Source: Pithys albifrons albifrons
Taxonomy: Eukaryota > Chordata > Aves > Passeriformes > Thamnophilidae
NCBI RefSeq assembly: GCF_047495875.1
Contig: NC_092467.1
Location: forward strand, 15,775,566-15,839,565
DNA length: 64,000 nucleotides
Direction: 5' to 3'
Positions 37,640 to 51,219 of the stretch are shown piece after piece; the first letter of the stretch is position 1, and the number at the start of each line of letters is the position of its first letter. A program made the position numbers and the translations under genes. The notes beneath the pieces are model-generated. The model ran no database searches, was not told where the DNA came from, and saw nothing but the letters and a program-made list of their open reading frames with translations.

Positions 37640-40600
37640 AGAAAAAGAAATAAAAATCTATTTATATTTATTTTTCCAGAGAAAAGCCCTATTCTAGTAG
37701 CCAGAGAAGATTATAGACTTGCTATTGGTGATTTGCTTAGGAGTTTTACAGCTACTCACATTAATAAAAGAACAGTATTCTCTCTGTTGAACTTCTAACT
37801 AGTAAATGTCAATTTTGCTTTAACTATTTGCTCAATCATGTGGCTTTGGGATGCATATATAATGTTATAAACAAATCATACCACTGCCTAAGGGAGAAAA
37901 GGGCAGAAAATTACTTCAACAAAAGTGAATGAAAAGCACTCTTCCTACCTACAAACTCATATATTTGTGGTCAATATTTAATAGTATTTGTGTAGCAATA
38001 TTTCTGCAATTAAATTTATGCACCCTGTGCATCATAGTCCCAATGAATCAACACAAATAGCTACTTTCATTTGCAACAGTTTGATTTCTGAAATGAACAC
38101 AAAATTAGCTCCAATAATGTTGGTTGGTGGTTGATATTTTGTTTTGATTTTTTTAAGACATTTTAGGAAGAAACAAGTAGAAATTGTACTTCTCTCAAGT
38201 TTTTAGGTCCAGTATCATAAACCTGTATATTGTTTCTCCATTTGCTAGCTGATTAACAAATGTTAATCAACAAATGTATAGAGGATGAAAAGACAAACTA
38301 GAGACCTACTTTGATATTCCCATTCCCACTTCATGCTCTGTTCCCCTTCCTAAACTTCAAAAGCCTCAAAAAGATATGGTGATAATGGCATTGCGGTGTT
38401 TGCAATTAAAATCCTCTGTTGGCCTCCTTTGGTACAGACCGGTTCTGTCTCTCAAGGGCAAGGGCTGTAACATCCAGAGAGCACCTCCCAGAGTTGGCTT
38501 TCTGGGCTGTGAGCACACATTGCTGGTTTCTGTGTGATTTTCCATACACCAGCACCCACAAGTCCATCTCCATAGGGCTGCTCTCAAACTCTTCATCCCC
38601 AAGTCTGTGTTGACACCAGAAGCTGCACAGGACCTTGCAGGTATGATTATCAGTGTGTTGAATAGTGTTACTCCTTAAAAGGGATGCTACCAACTCACTG
38701 CGTATGGAGAACAAGCACACTGGTCAGGAACTCCCAGGTTATCCTATAGACAGGACTTACACTGACAGTCCACCAGTTCCCTGGATACAGTGATGGGGCA
38801 GCAGCACAACTCTAGGATAGACACTTCAGGCTAATCTGCTTTCTCTGAGCCACCTACTGAAAACAAACACAAACAACACTGAAACAAAACACACACAAAA
38901 AAACCCAAACAAAAAAAAAACCACAGCACCACCATCATACATGTTACAACAAAATCATATGAAAGACCTCTGCAGCACCTTCAACAGCAAAGACCAACAC
39001 AAAGAATTCACTGAGCACCTCTGCCCCAGCCTTTTCTCTGAGTGCCCCCAGTTACTCTGCTGTTGTCAAGTGGTCCCACTGATTTCCTGAGTTTCATACA
39101 ATACAAGGAACTTTTTGTCAATACCTGGAGCATCAATTGTAAGGCATTTTCTAATTCTTTATGAGATTTTTAATTTCCTGTTTGTGTTTGACCTACCACA
39201 TTTTAAGGACTTTCCTCTTTGGTTCATTTGAGCAGGCTTTCCCATTTCCAGAAGCTGGCCATTTTGCTACTGTACCCTCCCTTGATGTTTCTATTAAGTG
39301 AGGTAAGCACTCCTGAGGATGATTTTGTGCTTTCTTTTCATTGTGAGACATATTTTGGGGTTTCTGATAACTTTATTCTCATAAGTGTATTGTTAATAGC
39401 CTGCAGGGTGTTTATAGGCTTTCTATAAGATCCTACATTTAAAATCGAATGACCACATGCTGCATGTGTTTATTCTGCTCTCTTCAGCTATAGAGCTCAA
39501 TCTAATCTTGGGATGCTTACTAATTACCAAGCAGCTCCAGTGTACCACTCTGGATCACATCCAGAATAACATCTTTCTGGATGCACCAGGTGTTCTAGGA
39601 AGCAGCCACTTTGCACGTCTGGATGCATCCCCTCTTTTTCCCATCATGATGAGGCACTGATCCAGTCTCTCACAGCCCCTGTCAAAATGTCACACTGTTG
39701 CTGCCTGTGCTGAATTTGCAGCTTCTCTATTCTCATTTGACATTTCCTGAGCACTATTACAGGTCTGCGCAGGGGGCTGGTAACACAATCTTAGCACTAC
39801 ATTTTTATTAGAGTACAAGATTTCTGCCCACAGTGATTCCACAGACCTGCTCTTCTTCCATAATATTTTTTATGCTGTTGCTCTTTATAAAATGCTTCCT
39901 TTACAGTGCCACTCCCATCTTTCCTATAAGGCTGATATAGCCTGGCAGCATTGATTATCCTCCTTCTACTGGGCCTCTTTTTCCAAAGTTATCATTTCAC
40001 ACCAGTCAAATTCCCTCACCTTATCTTACATGCCTCAAAGCTGGTGCGATAGAACTTTTTAAGTTTTTCCTTTTCTCCATCTCTTCTTATTGTTTGTTAA
40101 CTGGCACTGCAGGTGTTCTGAGATAACTCCCTTTCTTCTTCCACTGTGCTCTTCTTTGTCCCTTACACACTTGTTCAGTACCTATGAAAATCAACCATGA
40201 TCCCACTGCAACCTCTGATTTTCCTGCCCCTGAAGAAGCCACTGCTACTGGAGCATCTCATTGAAAGGAGCTATTACATCAGCTGACAACAGTTGCATCT
40301 TGGCAATAAGGTCACTCCTTTCTAAGAGCTGCTTCCTTACCCAAAACTTGCATCCTCCACAGCAGTGCAGGGCCTGCAGCCATGGTGGAGGTTTCATCTA
40401 CAGCCTTGCTAGAGTCCCACTGCCTTGTTCACAGCTAATCGGTAGACGTGCATACAGAGCAGCTCTATGAGGCTGTATTGCTTAGTGTTGAAAACAAGTG
40501 ATTGAAACAAAGCAGACCAGTATAACAAAGAAAAAACATGGAATGGGCAAGGTCAGGCCATATGAAATCAGTTCTGATCACACTATTGCAATTTAACTAA

Positions 40601-43600
40601 TATTCATCACCTCATCAGCACAACCCTGCCTGCATTTTGCACTCCTTCCTCAGCAACATCCATCTGTCAAATTATGCACTCCTTGCTGAGACTAGAATAT
40701 TATGGCTGCAAGAAAGCATTTAGCCCATCACGGTTGCTACAGCAAGGTAATAAATAATACTTAAGGGAAAAGAAAAAGAAAGCCCGAGATATTTTTTTAA
40801 TTCCATTTGACTGAGTTGATGGCCTTCACCTCTTAATGTTATGTTATTATTGCTACAGTAGGAAGACATTTAGCTTCTAAGTGTGTTTGAGACATCTGTG
40901 GATGACTCATTATCGCTATCTTTTCTTACAAAAAAAACAGCTTCTGGCTCAGCTCTAAACCAAAAACCCACTGAACCACCCAGGCACCTGAACCATACTG
41001 TTCTGACTACTGATTCATCTGCAGGACAAGCTGGCTACCTACTGGATCCAGGATAGTCCAACAGGGGGAAAACCCTCATGTTTCTGTATAGCTATTCATC
41101 CTTCACCCAGACACAAGGGGTAATTTGTTTGTTATTTGCCTACTAAATCCATTTGTTTATATCAAAGCATTTTAGAAGTCAACTAATTAAGAGATGCCAC
41201 AGGTGTAAGCCAGGTGTTGAAATGTATCAGAAGATCTAGAAACAGAGGTTTTAGCAAAAAACAGGCACTTTGACAGTATCAATTTAGTTTCAGTGGGAAA
41301 CATTTGCTTATCAATTTGGTTTATCAGTTTATTTCACTACTTACTGAATCCTGATTGTCATAAAGGTACATGAACAACTTTAAAATATATTTAAATTGTT
41401 CTGTATGACACAATTGATAACCAGGATTTTTCTAGAAAGATAAATTGCCTTTTGAGTGGTTGTCTACTATAATAATTACAACCTGAATAATCAAATCCTT
41501 TCAAAGGAGTTTTCTCTTGTCAAAAAATAAAAATATAGAATGAAAACAGACATTACATGCAGCTTCTAATGTTTTTCTCTTTTCCACCTCATAATTAAAG
41601 GGCTTGATATTCCAAAAGCTGTTTTGCTATTGCTTGTACTAAAATGATCTGAAATTATTCTGAAGTCTCTCTCCATATGTAGACAAGTATTTCCATGATA
41701 TATCCCTAAAATGAAAAAAAAAAAAAGAAAAAAATCCTCTTACTACACTCAGCAATTCATTTTTACTTCTCACAACAGACAAAAATATTTCACACTCCAC
41801 TATCTCATCATCCTCAACTGGAATCAGTTAATACCAAAAGTATTTGTCCATAAAAATAAGAATTTATAAGAAACACTTCCTTTGTATTGACTAGTGTCCT
41901 GCTCAACTTGCTTTTAAGTCCCAAGTTAAACATTTTTAACAACTTCATTGTTTCTAACTTCTAAAGCAAAATAGGTCATGGCTTAAGAACAACCTCTCTG
42001 GGGTACTGGGCTTAAGAATTAGATTCAGAAGTTCAGCCTACTGAGTTAATAGGGAAATGCCAATTCTCAGTCCAACATACCAGAAGTATGAAAAAAAATT
42101 TAAAGAACAGAAAAAAATATTAATAATCAATAAACTAATCCATTAGCCATATCTTTTAGGTGATCAGTACAAGCCAGCTGTATATATGACTCAAGTTAAA
42201 TTCTGCCCTTTGCAATGATGTGCATGAAGTGATAATGGAGAGAAAGGATTGTTATGAACACAAAGTGCTAAGCTGCTGTCTAAGTCTTACTGAACCTCTC
42301 CCCTAACATTTAATCTAAAATGCTTTCAGCTCTTAAATTCACCTTCCAAAAACAGTAGGAGGTTAAAGCAGGACCCAATGGGAGGTTACATTTATTTAAT
42401 ATTCAGTCCTTTCTCAGATGAAATATTGCAGCCTATCCTCACAGGTATTTGTCAAACCATTAGAGTAATGGCTTATAGCTATTACTTGAAATTGTAGTTC
42501 TATTTGTAACTACCATTGACAAAGAATAAGCAAAGTGCACTCATTTTCCTTGAAAAACATCCAAAACCTTTGCTGTAGAGCACTAAGGGAATGTGCCCCA
42601 TTAACTAGTTCAGAGCTATAAGCTGAGGCAATGCTAGTAAATATTGTTTAGCTAAAAGGAACTTGCATCTATGTAAGACCTGCTCCAGCTCTACCCTTCC
42701 TGCCTTACAGCTCTGAAGATGCATCCTAAGGGCTCTCTGACACAAGCACCTTCACATATTAACAGCACCTGTAAAAATAATATTCATAATTATATCTAGA
42801 AGTTAGCTATTTTTGTAACAGCCACTACATTTGGCTTATATTATTGTACTTACATTTTTCTAATATCCACTAGAAATAAGATGACTAGAAAGAAGCAGTA
42901 ATAACAAAACAAAATCAAACAGAACCTGTCACAGAAATCTCTTCGGTGCAATTTACATGATGCACAATGTGCACAGCTTCCATTAACTCTGCAGATCTCA
43001 ATTTCAAGTCTGCACTTAGGCACTGTGATATATTTCTAGAATTTTAACTTTTACTTTTTTCTTTGCATTTTCCTAAGAAGAATTTTAAGCAGCAAAGAGA
43101 GAAAAATATATTACCTTATTCAAACAGGAATCTGAAAGGTGACTGAATGTGGTTGGGTAGTGTTGACTTGTGCTAAAAATTTGTCATTTACACATCATTC
43201 TTAGTGATGGTACATAAAAGAGCAATGAGTAGGACTTGTTGCTACCACTTTGAAAGCTATCCTTTAATTAAAAGGGAAGCTGATGTGCAACACTGCCTTT
43301 TATTGAGAACACCCACTTCATGAGAGAATTGGTTTTTTCAATCCTGTCTAAAAAAAGTCCACAAATCCAATATCATTCTGCTTCCTAGAATTAGTTTAAT
43401 TTCTTTTTTTGCTTTTTATTTTTGTAATTTTACAACTGAGAAATAACTCCTGATAAGAGTAATACAGACTTTGGGAAAAGCTGTTGTAGAATCAAAATAA
43501 AGGGACAGAGAAAACATGTTTCCTCTAATTTTGGCTTTCGTTTTAAAAAGAAAGAAAGGTTTAAAACTTGAAGCCATCAGTGTCCTTTCATGGTCATAAT

Positions 43601-46535
43601 GAACACAACGAGGGCACAGCACTGGACCCTGCCAGTTGACAAGGTTCAGCAACCCTGACTGGATCGTGCCTTCAAAACACCTGTAGCAGCAGTCCACGTG
43701 CAAAGGACAGATAGAAAATTCCAAGGTTCCTAAGCAAGATATTCCTTGCTTTGTTCTTGGCCATTACTGAAGTGAAACTGTAGTGCTGACAATTATATTT
43801 TTTCTCAGATCAGTTCCTCTTAAAAAAATTTTTCCTGTTATTGAAAATAACAACTCATTATGAACATCTGCATATCCAGCTGCCTGATACTTTTATTATT
43901 TCCTCAACTCCAGAATTCTTAACTTTTCTTTTCTAATAAAAAGCTACACTTAAGGGATGAAACACATAACTACATTTTATGTATAGTCAATTAATAATGA
44001 CAGTTAATCACAGCCTTCTCAGAAGGAAAATGCCACTGAAGGCCACAGCTGAGTTACATCATTGCAAATGCAGACACACAGGCAGACAAACTGACTCTCA
44101 ACCACTGTTTGCCAAGTAACCCTTTAGCCCTTCATTTTCTTCACATCTCCCAACTATGAAGTCAATGCACTAAAATGTTACAGGCATAAATACAGTACCT
44201 GTCCCACATCCCCACATTCGGTTTCATTAGCAACCAAGGGGCTTTCCACGTGACTTTATGATGCTTATAAATCACAGCAAGAGTTCATGACTCCTCTGCT
44301 TCTCTCAGCATGACCCCTGTCCTCCTCCAGCCAGAGAAGCCATTAACAAAGGAAAGCCACCTCAGTGAAGCTCAGGAGACCTCAAAATAGGAACATCGCT
44401 ACTGGTTGCCTGGCATTAGCTTGAACCATGCTGTTTTGCCTCAAGAGGCACAGTGGGTCCTAGAGGTTCCTCTGTTCCTCCTAATGACTTTTTACAGCAA
44501 AAATCCACTAGAAAACACTGACACTGATGAACACATCCTGAAAAATTTCCAAGGATGCCAAGAGCCACCGCTATGTCTCAGCAGCTTGCTTCTAGACAAT
44601 GGCCACCCAGTCAAGTGCAAGGCCCTGGAAGTACAGCCAAAACCGTAGCTCCTGAGGTGCAAGGCAGACTGCCAACATAAAAGTTATAAATACTGAGGAT
44701 TCAATTGTTAGTTTGCTCTGTGGCCTTTGATAGCCAGAAACTAAATTGCTTTTCTGTTGCATAAAGTATCTTTCAAATTCAATTGCTTATCTCCTCATTG
44801 ATTCAAGAAAGGGAGACATCAGATTTACAGGAATGAGAGCCCACAATACAAATATACTATATTAGACATAGAACAGACATCTGAAAAATAATCAAAACAG
44901 ACTCTATTGATTTTAACCTTCAATATCAAGGTATCCTTCGGCAATCTCAACTGGGTCCAGGCTATAAGAATTTCCAATTATTTGAATACCTATATATGGC
45001 ATAAGCATTTAGTTATCAACATCTAAACATATTTTTGGTTGTTATTAGAGCACTATTACTCTGAGGAATTGACTGTGCTGCTATGGCAGACTGTGCTGCC
45101 ACTGAAGCAAGAGCAGCTGGTTCCCCACACGCAATCCCACAGCAGGGCAGGTGAGCTGCCAGAGGTCCAGGATGGAGCATGGCACAGACACTGGCTCATC
45201 CTCAACCCTGCTTGGCTAAACGAGGTGCCTGACTGCACACAGGCACTGCCCAGAAATCCTGAGGTCTGTCACAGATAACCCAGAGGGAAGGTCAGTCTGT
45301 GTAACACTGGCAAGCACCCCCTGGCCCCCCCACAGAGGCTTTCAGAGGCTAGACTGGACCTTGTCAGGTCCTACATCCTGCTGCAGGCACAGAGGACTCT
45401 CCAGGCACAGCAAGCAAGCAGTGGCTTTCTGGTGGCATTCAAGCATTTAGTGGCTGGAGGCGAGCCAGCCTGGGGCAGGGAGCAGGTCTGTAACCCTGGG
45501 TGCAAGGGCTGGGTTACTGACTGCACAGCCCTCTGGAGAGGGGCAGCTACAGCAGCGCTCTGCAATTTTACTGAGTTATCCAAGTCATACTGCACACTCA
45601 CACCAAGATGCCGAGGAGCACAAGGTATGGCAGTCTCCCCGCCTGGCTGCTGCTCAACAGCTCTTCCCCTGCACTCTGCCCGAAGCCACCTCGGCAGTGT
45701 TCCTGTGGTTATCAACATTAACACCTTGCTTTGGTACCATTTGATCCATCGCAGGGTGGCACACAGAAGGCAAATGCATTACCCGTAGTGAAGACAATTA
45801 GGATTATCTACTCTACTTTGACCAGCCCGGACAACCAGCCTAGATTTTCCAAAACCAAAAGAGAAATTTTACACAGAATTAGAGTTACAGTCATCATCAC
45901 AGACTTCCATGGCTCACTTGCAATACTGCAGAGTCAGACTGCCAAAAGTATTACTACAGATACCTTCAGTGATTTTAAAAACAAATAAATAAATTAAAAT
46001 CTTATCTTAATCCTTTCTTGTCTCCCCAGCATTTTCACAAACACCAACTTAGAGTTTTATGGGATTACTGTAAAAGGGAATAAATTGTTCATTAAAGTAG
46101 TAATTTTCATTGTCTTAAAAAACCTCTCAGTAATATAAAACAATTCTCATCAAGTGATGTTAATGGATACCTCCGCTAAGGGACTCTGTTCCTGATGAAA
46201 GGACAGTTACCACATATGAAAGCAAAATAAAAGCCTCTAATTTGTGCATAACCTCTCAATCTACTTAGTAATAAACCAAACTTTAAAGGTAACATATAAT
46301 TCCCCAAAGTAAGCTCCTGACACTTACCACCTTAACTTCAGCTTTCCCAACCTCACCACCAAGGTACTGTTTGCTGCATTCCAATGCTCATGTGGCAAAT
46401 CCTTAAGACCCTCTCCAAGTTTTTGATGTTAGCGTTTTTTCCATATCAACTCAAATATTGCTTCCCTTCAAATTGTGACTTCAGCGACCAAGTCAGGGAA
46501 ACAAGCACCAGGGCATATGTCTGAAAAGCACTACC
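37640..46535. other. No supported gene; GC-rich patch at 45.06-45.72 kb
   Basis: About 9 kb of AT-rich DNA. The patch at 45,060-45,720 is GC-rich and open on both strands in frames of about 117 codons, but has no island-like CpG density, splice pattern or recognisable peptide. A plus-strand block at 39,241-39,303 has an acceptor and a GTAAGC donor but a purely hydrophobic peptide and no partners. Confidence 0.55.
38862..38926. repeat. A/C-rich low-complexity tract
   Basis: Mixed (CAAA)n/(CA)n with an A10 run, similar in kind to the tract at 8.9 kb. Confidence 0.8.
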
Positions 46536-46539
46536 CTAC

Positions 46540-46618
46540 CTTCGCAGCCTCAGGTCACAAAGTTCTTTTGCACAGAGGACCCGCTTTGACTTCCTCACAA
46601 GGTTCTTGTCAAGGTTAT
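46540..46618 (-). CDS. Candidate internal exon (unidentified gene)
   Basis: An acceptor with a strong T tract (GTTTTGTTTTTTCAAAG) precedes 79 bases open in a single frame. The peptide NLDKNLVRKSKRVLCAKELC DLRLR is basic and helix-like, and the block ends at a GCGAAG|GTAGGG donor. The other two frames contain stops. It contains CpG codons in otherwise CpG-poor DNA. Two bases are left over for the next exon, which I could not place with certainty. The 37.6 kb block is phase-compatible but gives an unconvincing peptide in that frame. Confidence 0.47.
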
Positions 46619-46697
46619 CTTTGAAAAAACAAAACGTCTGATGTGAGGTAACAAACTCATTTGAAAATAAGTACACTTTTACCTTTATACCACTTAC

Positions 46698-46746
46698 TGC
46701 AGATCTTCTGATCAAGGTTTGGAATGGAATAGTTAAAAAGCAGACA
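46698..46746 (-). CDS. Candidate internal exon (unidentified gene)
   Basis: Forty-nine bases code CLLFNYSIPNLDQKIC plus one base and end in CA|GTAAGT, an excellent donor. The acceptor (…AAAACTCTTTAG) is moderate. The leftover base joins the next block across a 79-bp interval in the right phase (A + AT gives Asn), extending its frame. That phase match supports both blocks. Confidence 0.38.
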
Positions 46747-47689
46747 CTAAAGAGTTTTCAAAATATAGCTGCTGTCAAATTTCAGTCCCAGACAATTACA
46801 GAATGTGAAGCAGCTCTCCAAAATTCAGGGAAATTTTTATATATTTCTGTATATGTCACCTTAACACATTCTAACAGGACACATTAGCTTATCTTGAGAA
46901 AGACTGATACTACACTTAGCATCAGAGACTTATATGGTTCATAATGACAGCAGGTAGAAAAGTCTAAAAGGGTGATTATAATGAACCCTTTTCAAGGTAA
47001 AAGCAATGATATAAGTTCTAATAGTTTTGCAGCTACACCTCTATAATCAAAAAAGGAAGATACAGTGCCTTGCTTTTGTAAATTTAGCTAATTTTTAACA
47101 CTCAAAGTAGCTTCTAATAGGTGTCATTATAGAAAAGAAGACAGAAATTTCTTTGGGTTCAAATTTTCTTTTAGAATGGACGATAAGCCTTTGAATTTAC
47201 CAACATCATCATTATTTCCCACACTGAGCCCAGGAGTAGAAAACCTTTATTGCGTGTTTATTGTTCAAGTTGCAAAAGGCGTATGAGTACTTTGTATACC
47301 AACTTATACCTAAAGAGAATTTAGAAAACAATGATCAAAATATACTAGTAAATACAGCAATTTGAAGAATATCCTTCTGATAAAAGTGAAAAGAACCATG
47401 TTTTATTGTACTCCCATGACACCACCAAGCAGTGGCAGCAATAATCCTTCACCACACTGTATAATGAAAAAAGCACTACAACTTTAAAAAAAAAATTGCA
47501 ATTCACTATAGCTTTCCTTTAGAGTGCTATAAAATGCAACCACATTCACATGACAATGTGTGTATATGTGCCTCTTAATAAAGCTTCTCTGAAGGGCAAT
47601 ACAGCATGTACCATGGAAACAGGGGTTGCCATGGAAAAAGTGCTTTTTAGTGGATGGCAAAAGAAGTGAGGGCTCGATTCCCTTGTCTC

Positions 47690-47702
47690 AAAAAAAAAAA
47701 AA
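47690..47702. repeat. A13 tract after a B-box-like motif
   Basis: Thirteen A residues follow GGCTCGATTCC (47,671-47,681), which is close to the RNA polymerase III B box. It might be the tail of an old tRNA-derived SINE. No matching A box or second end was found. Confidence 0.5.
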
Positions 47703-48522
47703 TCAGTGTAACTATTGACATCAGCAGAGTTATTCCTGAAAAACGTCAGCATGAATGAACAGTCAGACCCCATGTGTACACAGCAGAGGGTTTTTGGCAT
47801 TGGCACTGTAGTGATCTGTATTGCCCTGTATTTTCAGAGCAGCTCTCCTTCACACCACACGTCTCTGCAGCCAGTCCCCCCTCAGGCATGCTTGTGACAT
47901 GTCCTTCAAAACACTGCAGGAGCCAGAGCCACAACAAGCCACAGGAGAGGGGATTTGTAAAGTTGCCGTTCCTCACTTACTCAATCCTCAAGCAGAAAGT
48001 GCCAGAATCTTCTACCTGCCAGATCTTTTATTTGCCTAAGTATAAAATGCTTTCTGTTAAAATGTACACGGTGTTACAAATGAATGAAAAGCATAAATCA
48101 AATTAACTTAAAGCATATTGGTTTTCAGACATGCTTAAAACAAAGCACATATTGATGTGTTTCATCTACCTTATTCATTAAAATGGCATTCTTGATGTCC
48201 TCATGTTACCATAATCTCCAAAGCACTGGACAAACAAGTGCATTTGTTTATCACTCTTTCCTTACTAGGGTTTTATTAAAGAGATCAATCACCTGTGTAC
48301 AGTTTAATAGCCTGAGCTGTGCATGTAAGACAGAGCTTGCTTCAATAGCTCACAACTCCCAAAGTATAGAGGGGCATGTAAAACCATTTGTTGCTTTAAT
48401 AAAACAAAATATTTCTCAGAGCTAGCAAGTCCCCTATTAGAATTAGTAGTTTGAGACAGAAAAGCAGTGCTTCAAAGAAACCAATTCTAATAAAAGGAGC
48501 AGAATCAATCCTGTTTACTTAC

Positions 48523-48543
48523 TTTCATAAGAGCCCTATGCTT
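48523..48543 (-). CDS. Weak candidate micro-exon (unidentified)
   Basis: Twenty-one bases coding KHRALMK sit between a T-rich acceptor (TTTTTGTGTCTGTGGTTAG) and a perfect GTAAGT donor on the minus strand. It starts and ends between codons, which fits the 46.7 kb block that follows. At this length the evidence is almost entirely the splice signals, so confidence is low. Confidence 0.2.
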
Positions 48544-49166
48544 CTAACCACAGACACAAAAACACTTTACATGCGTAATGTACTGCCTTTCTCTTATTGA
48601 ATCACAGTTACTGTAGAAACAGTCTTTTGAGGCTTCTGGGTGTGTTGAGGTAATTGGAGGATTGCTGCTTCTAATGAATGGTCCCCTTATAATGGAGGCC
48701 AAAGTACTCAAAACAATGTCAGAGGCAAACGTACAAAGGAAAGCCTTTTGGAAATGCCGATGTACAATCTTGAAATCCACTGCTTTGCTAAAAGATGATC
48801 TTTCTTACTAGACTGCTGCTATAGTGCTATCAAGTTCTATTAGCAGAGGAAATAACATTTGTACTAGCACTGTTGGATGTTACCACAAACTGCAACAGCC
48901 ACCCCTTTTACGATGAAAGGCTGAAATCTAACATTAATTAAGATCACACCTTTAAAGATTTTTTCCTCAAGAGTTAGTAAACAGCTCAGTCCCAAAATTG
49001 TCCTTTTGCCTATGTTAGCATGGAGAACAGGAACCTTCTCATAAGATGAAAACTTGCAGTTTATTACCTATCAAGTTTTTGAGAGTTCTAATTATTTTTA
49101 AACTATTTAGCTTTATAACAAGATTATCTGTTTCATTTGGGGGAAAACCACGCTTTAACTGCTTAC

Positions 49167-49216
49167 TTTGACTAAGCAGTGGTTTTAGCAATTGGATGTG
49201 GTATGCAAAGAAAGTG
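49167..49216 (-). CDS. Weak candidate exon (unidentified)
   Basis: Fifty bases on the minus strand lie between a pyrimidine-rich acceptor (CTTTCATGTTACACTGGTAG) and a GTAAGC donor. The only open frame codes TFFAYHIQLLKPLLSQ, with one base over at each end. The phase can follow the 53.8 kb block directly (AG + C gives Ser). It does not fit the 48.5 kb block, so the join onward is unresolved. Confidence 0.25.
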
Positions 49217-49675
49217 CTACCAGTGTAACATGAAAGATAAAAGTTATTGAAATAACATTTTAGAAGAAAACAAACCCACTATAGGTAGCAGCAACGAAAT
49301 GAAACACCAAGGTGATCAGGAAGTGCTTCACAGATTTTCAAAGTTAAGCCAAAAACAGAGAAGAAAACCAATCCTTCATCTCCTATCAGCTGTTCCTGTT
49401 GCCAGTGATTATGGCAATATTTCACAGAGAACATATGGCAATGTTTATAGCCATCAGGCAGTATTTCACAGAAGCTGTGACACCATGTGTCCACCAACTA
49501 GCCTTTCTGATTGTAATTAATTAGAGAAGAAGCAGGAGGCACTTTTTAAATAACATTAAGTCTTGGAGATTCCTGAAGTTTCATGGCCCATGTACAAGAC
49601 TAAGTGACAGGAAAGTCTATTAAAATTGTAACAAGCTTAGTACAGCAAGTCTGTCCTTGAGGAACAAAGCCTAAT

Positions 49676-49700
49676 AAAAAAAAAAAAAGAAAAGAAAAGC
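49676..49700. repeat. A-rich tract (A13 plus AAAAG units)
   Basis: A homopolymer of 13 A with adjoining AAAAG repeats. It mimics a splice polypyrimidine tract on the minus strand, and no exon is called from it. Confidence 0.85.
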
Positions 49701-51214
49701 ATTCTTTAAGGAGCATAAGAAAGAGCAGAGTATAACAAGCTGTTCAGGGTGGTACCTTGGAAGCCTGCAATAATAAGGAAATATTTGAAAACCTTTAACA
49801 GGCCGTTTTATGAAACATATTCTGCAGAAAAGCTGCCATAGTGAAAGATATAGTGGTTGGTTTATAGTTACCAGACCCAAGAGGATGTGCATCAAAATTA
49901 CATGGGGAACTATTAAGGAGCCAAGACTCATGAAATACAGTGGCAGTCATTTCACGATTCCTATTTTAATAAAAGCAAGCGAGAGAGGAAAATTAAGGAT
50001 AATAACTACCCAACAGGTTTTGATACAGAAGTGGAAAGCTCAACTTTCTCAGCCAGCCCTTGCAGTTGAGTCTGGCACTTTCAGGCAGCCCCACTGAGGG
50101 ACAGAGCAGTCGTGGGAAGCACAGCTCCACATTGCAGCAACTTCAGCAGCAGTGCACAAAGCACTGCAGACTACAGTGCAATGATTCCCTTATTAAAAAA
50201 AAAATAAAGCTTTCCATTACAGAGGCATGCTCCCAATCCAGTGCAATCTGACCCATTGGGAATGAGCCAGGAGAATCACACAAGCTCAAAATTTTAACAA
50301 AACTGATGCAATAGGCATGACATAAGTCAAAAATGATATTGAGAAGTTCAGAATCATGTTCCTCAATTGAGGATTGGTTCATAGCATCCTGTCCCCTTAC
50401 TGGATACCTCTGCCCCACACAACCTGCTTTGCTGCTGATCATTGCCTTGAGTTGGCATATTTCCTGGAGATGTGAAATGAGAGAGCAGTTTTGGAGGAAA
50501 TTTGTCCAGCTGTAGTCTTAGCAGGCCTCCTTTCTGCTAAATCTGTAAACTCTGATCATATAACTGAGCTCAACCTGCAACTCTTCCCATAGCTGGGGTA
50601 AAAATCTCTCTTTCCTCCCCAGACACTTACTCTTATAAATCTTCTGGAAACTCAACACCTTTGAGATCTCTCTGCACCTGTCAAATTTTGCTAAGTTGGC
50701 CAGCAATGTCAGAAGTTATTAAGATGCATTAACAGTGCAGTCATACAAGCCTTGTTTGCTTAAGAAAGAAGGCTTTTATACTCCTCTGCCATTGTATTAT
50801 TGTTATTTTCACATTTCATTCATTTGCCCAAACCTCTCACCTCTAATTTTTATTACAGAATTCTTGAGACAGAGGAAGTGCAAACGGTATTGGTAATAAT
50901 GGAAATGTTTATTTTTATTTTCTTAAGAGCAAAATCCCACAATATACCCATGGTAGATCTTGAAATGGTAAACTAATGACCATCACACACTTGCCTAATT
51001 GCAGTATAATAAGCTATGATCCATTCTCACGTATGTGACATGACAGAAAATACAAGCCATGTTCAAAAGTTAGATTGGTAAAAATCTTTCCATCAGCACT
51101 GAGCATATTATTTTAAAACTGCAGATGCAGCTCCAACACCAATCAGCAGCTAAAAATGAGCCAACATTCTACTCACCACTACACTTGCATGATGACAATA
51201 GGGTAACTTTATAA

Positions 51215-51219
51215 ATAAA
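51215..51219. repeat. Target-site duplication, left (ATAAA)
   Basis: Five bases before the LTR equal the five after it. The site is in an ATAAATAAAT context, so part of the match could be low-complexity chance, but the TG and CA ends support it. Confidence 0.8.

Noticed and set aside
38366..38720. Two overlapping minus-strand ORFs (78 and 104 codons)
   Set aside because: Different frames of the same DNA, neither with consistent coding character or paired splice sites.
39241..39303. Plus-strand exon-like block with GTAAGC donor
   Set aside because: Isolated on this strand, hydrophobic low-complexity peptide, no partner exons.
43416..43724. 102-codon minus-strand ORF
   Set aside because: No splice or start context and no recognisable peptide pattern; length is within chance expectation for 64 kb.
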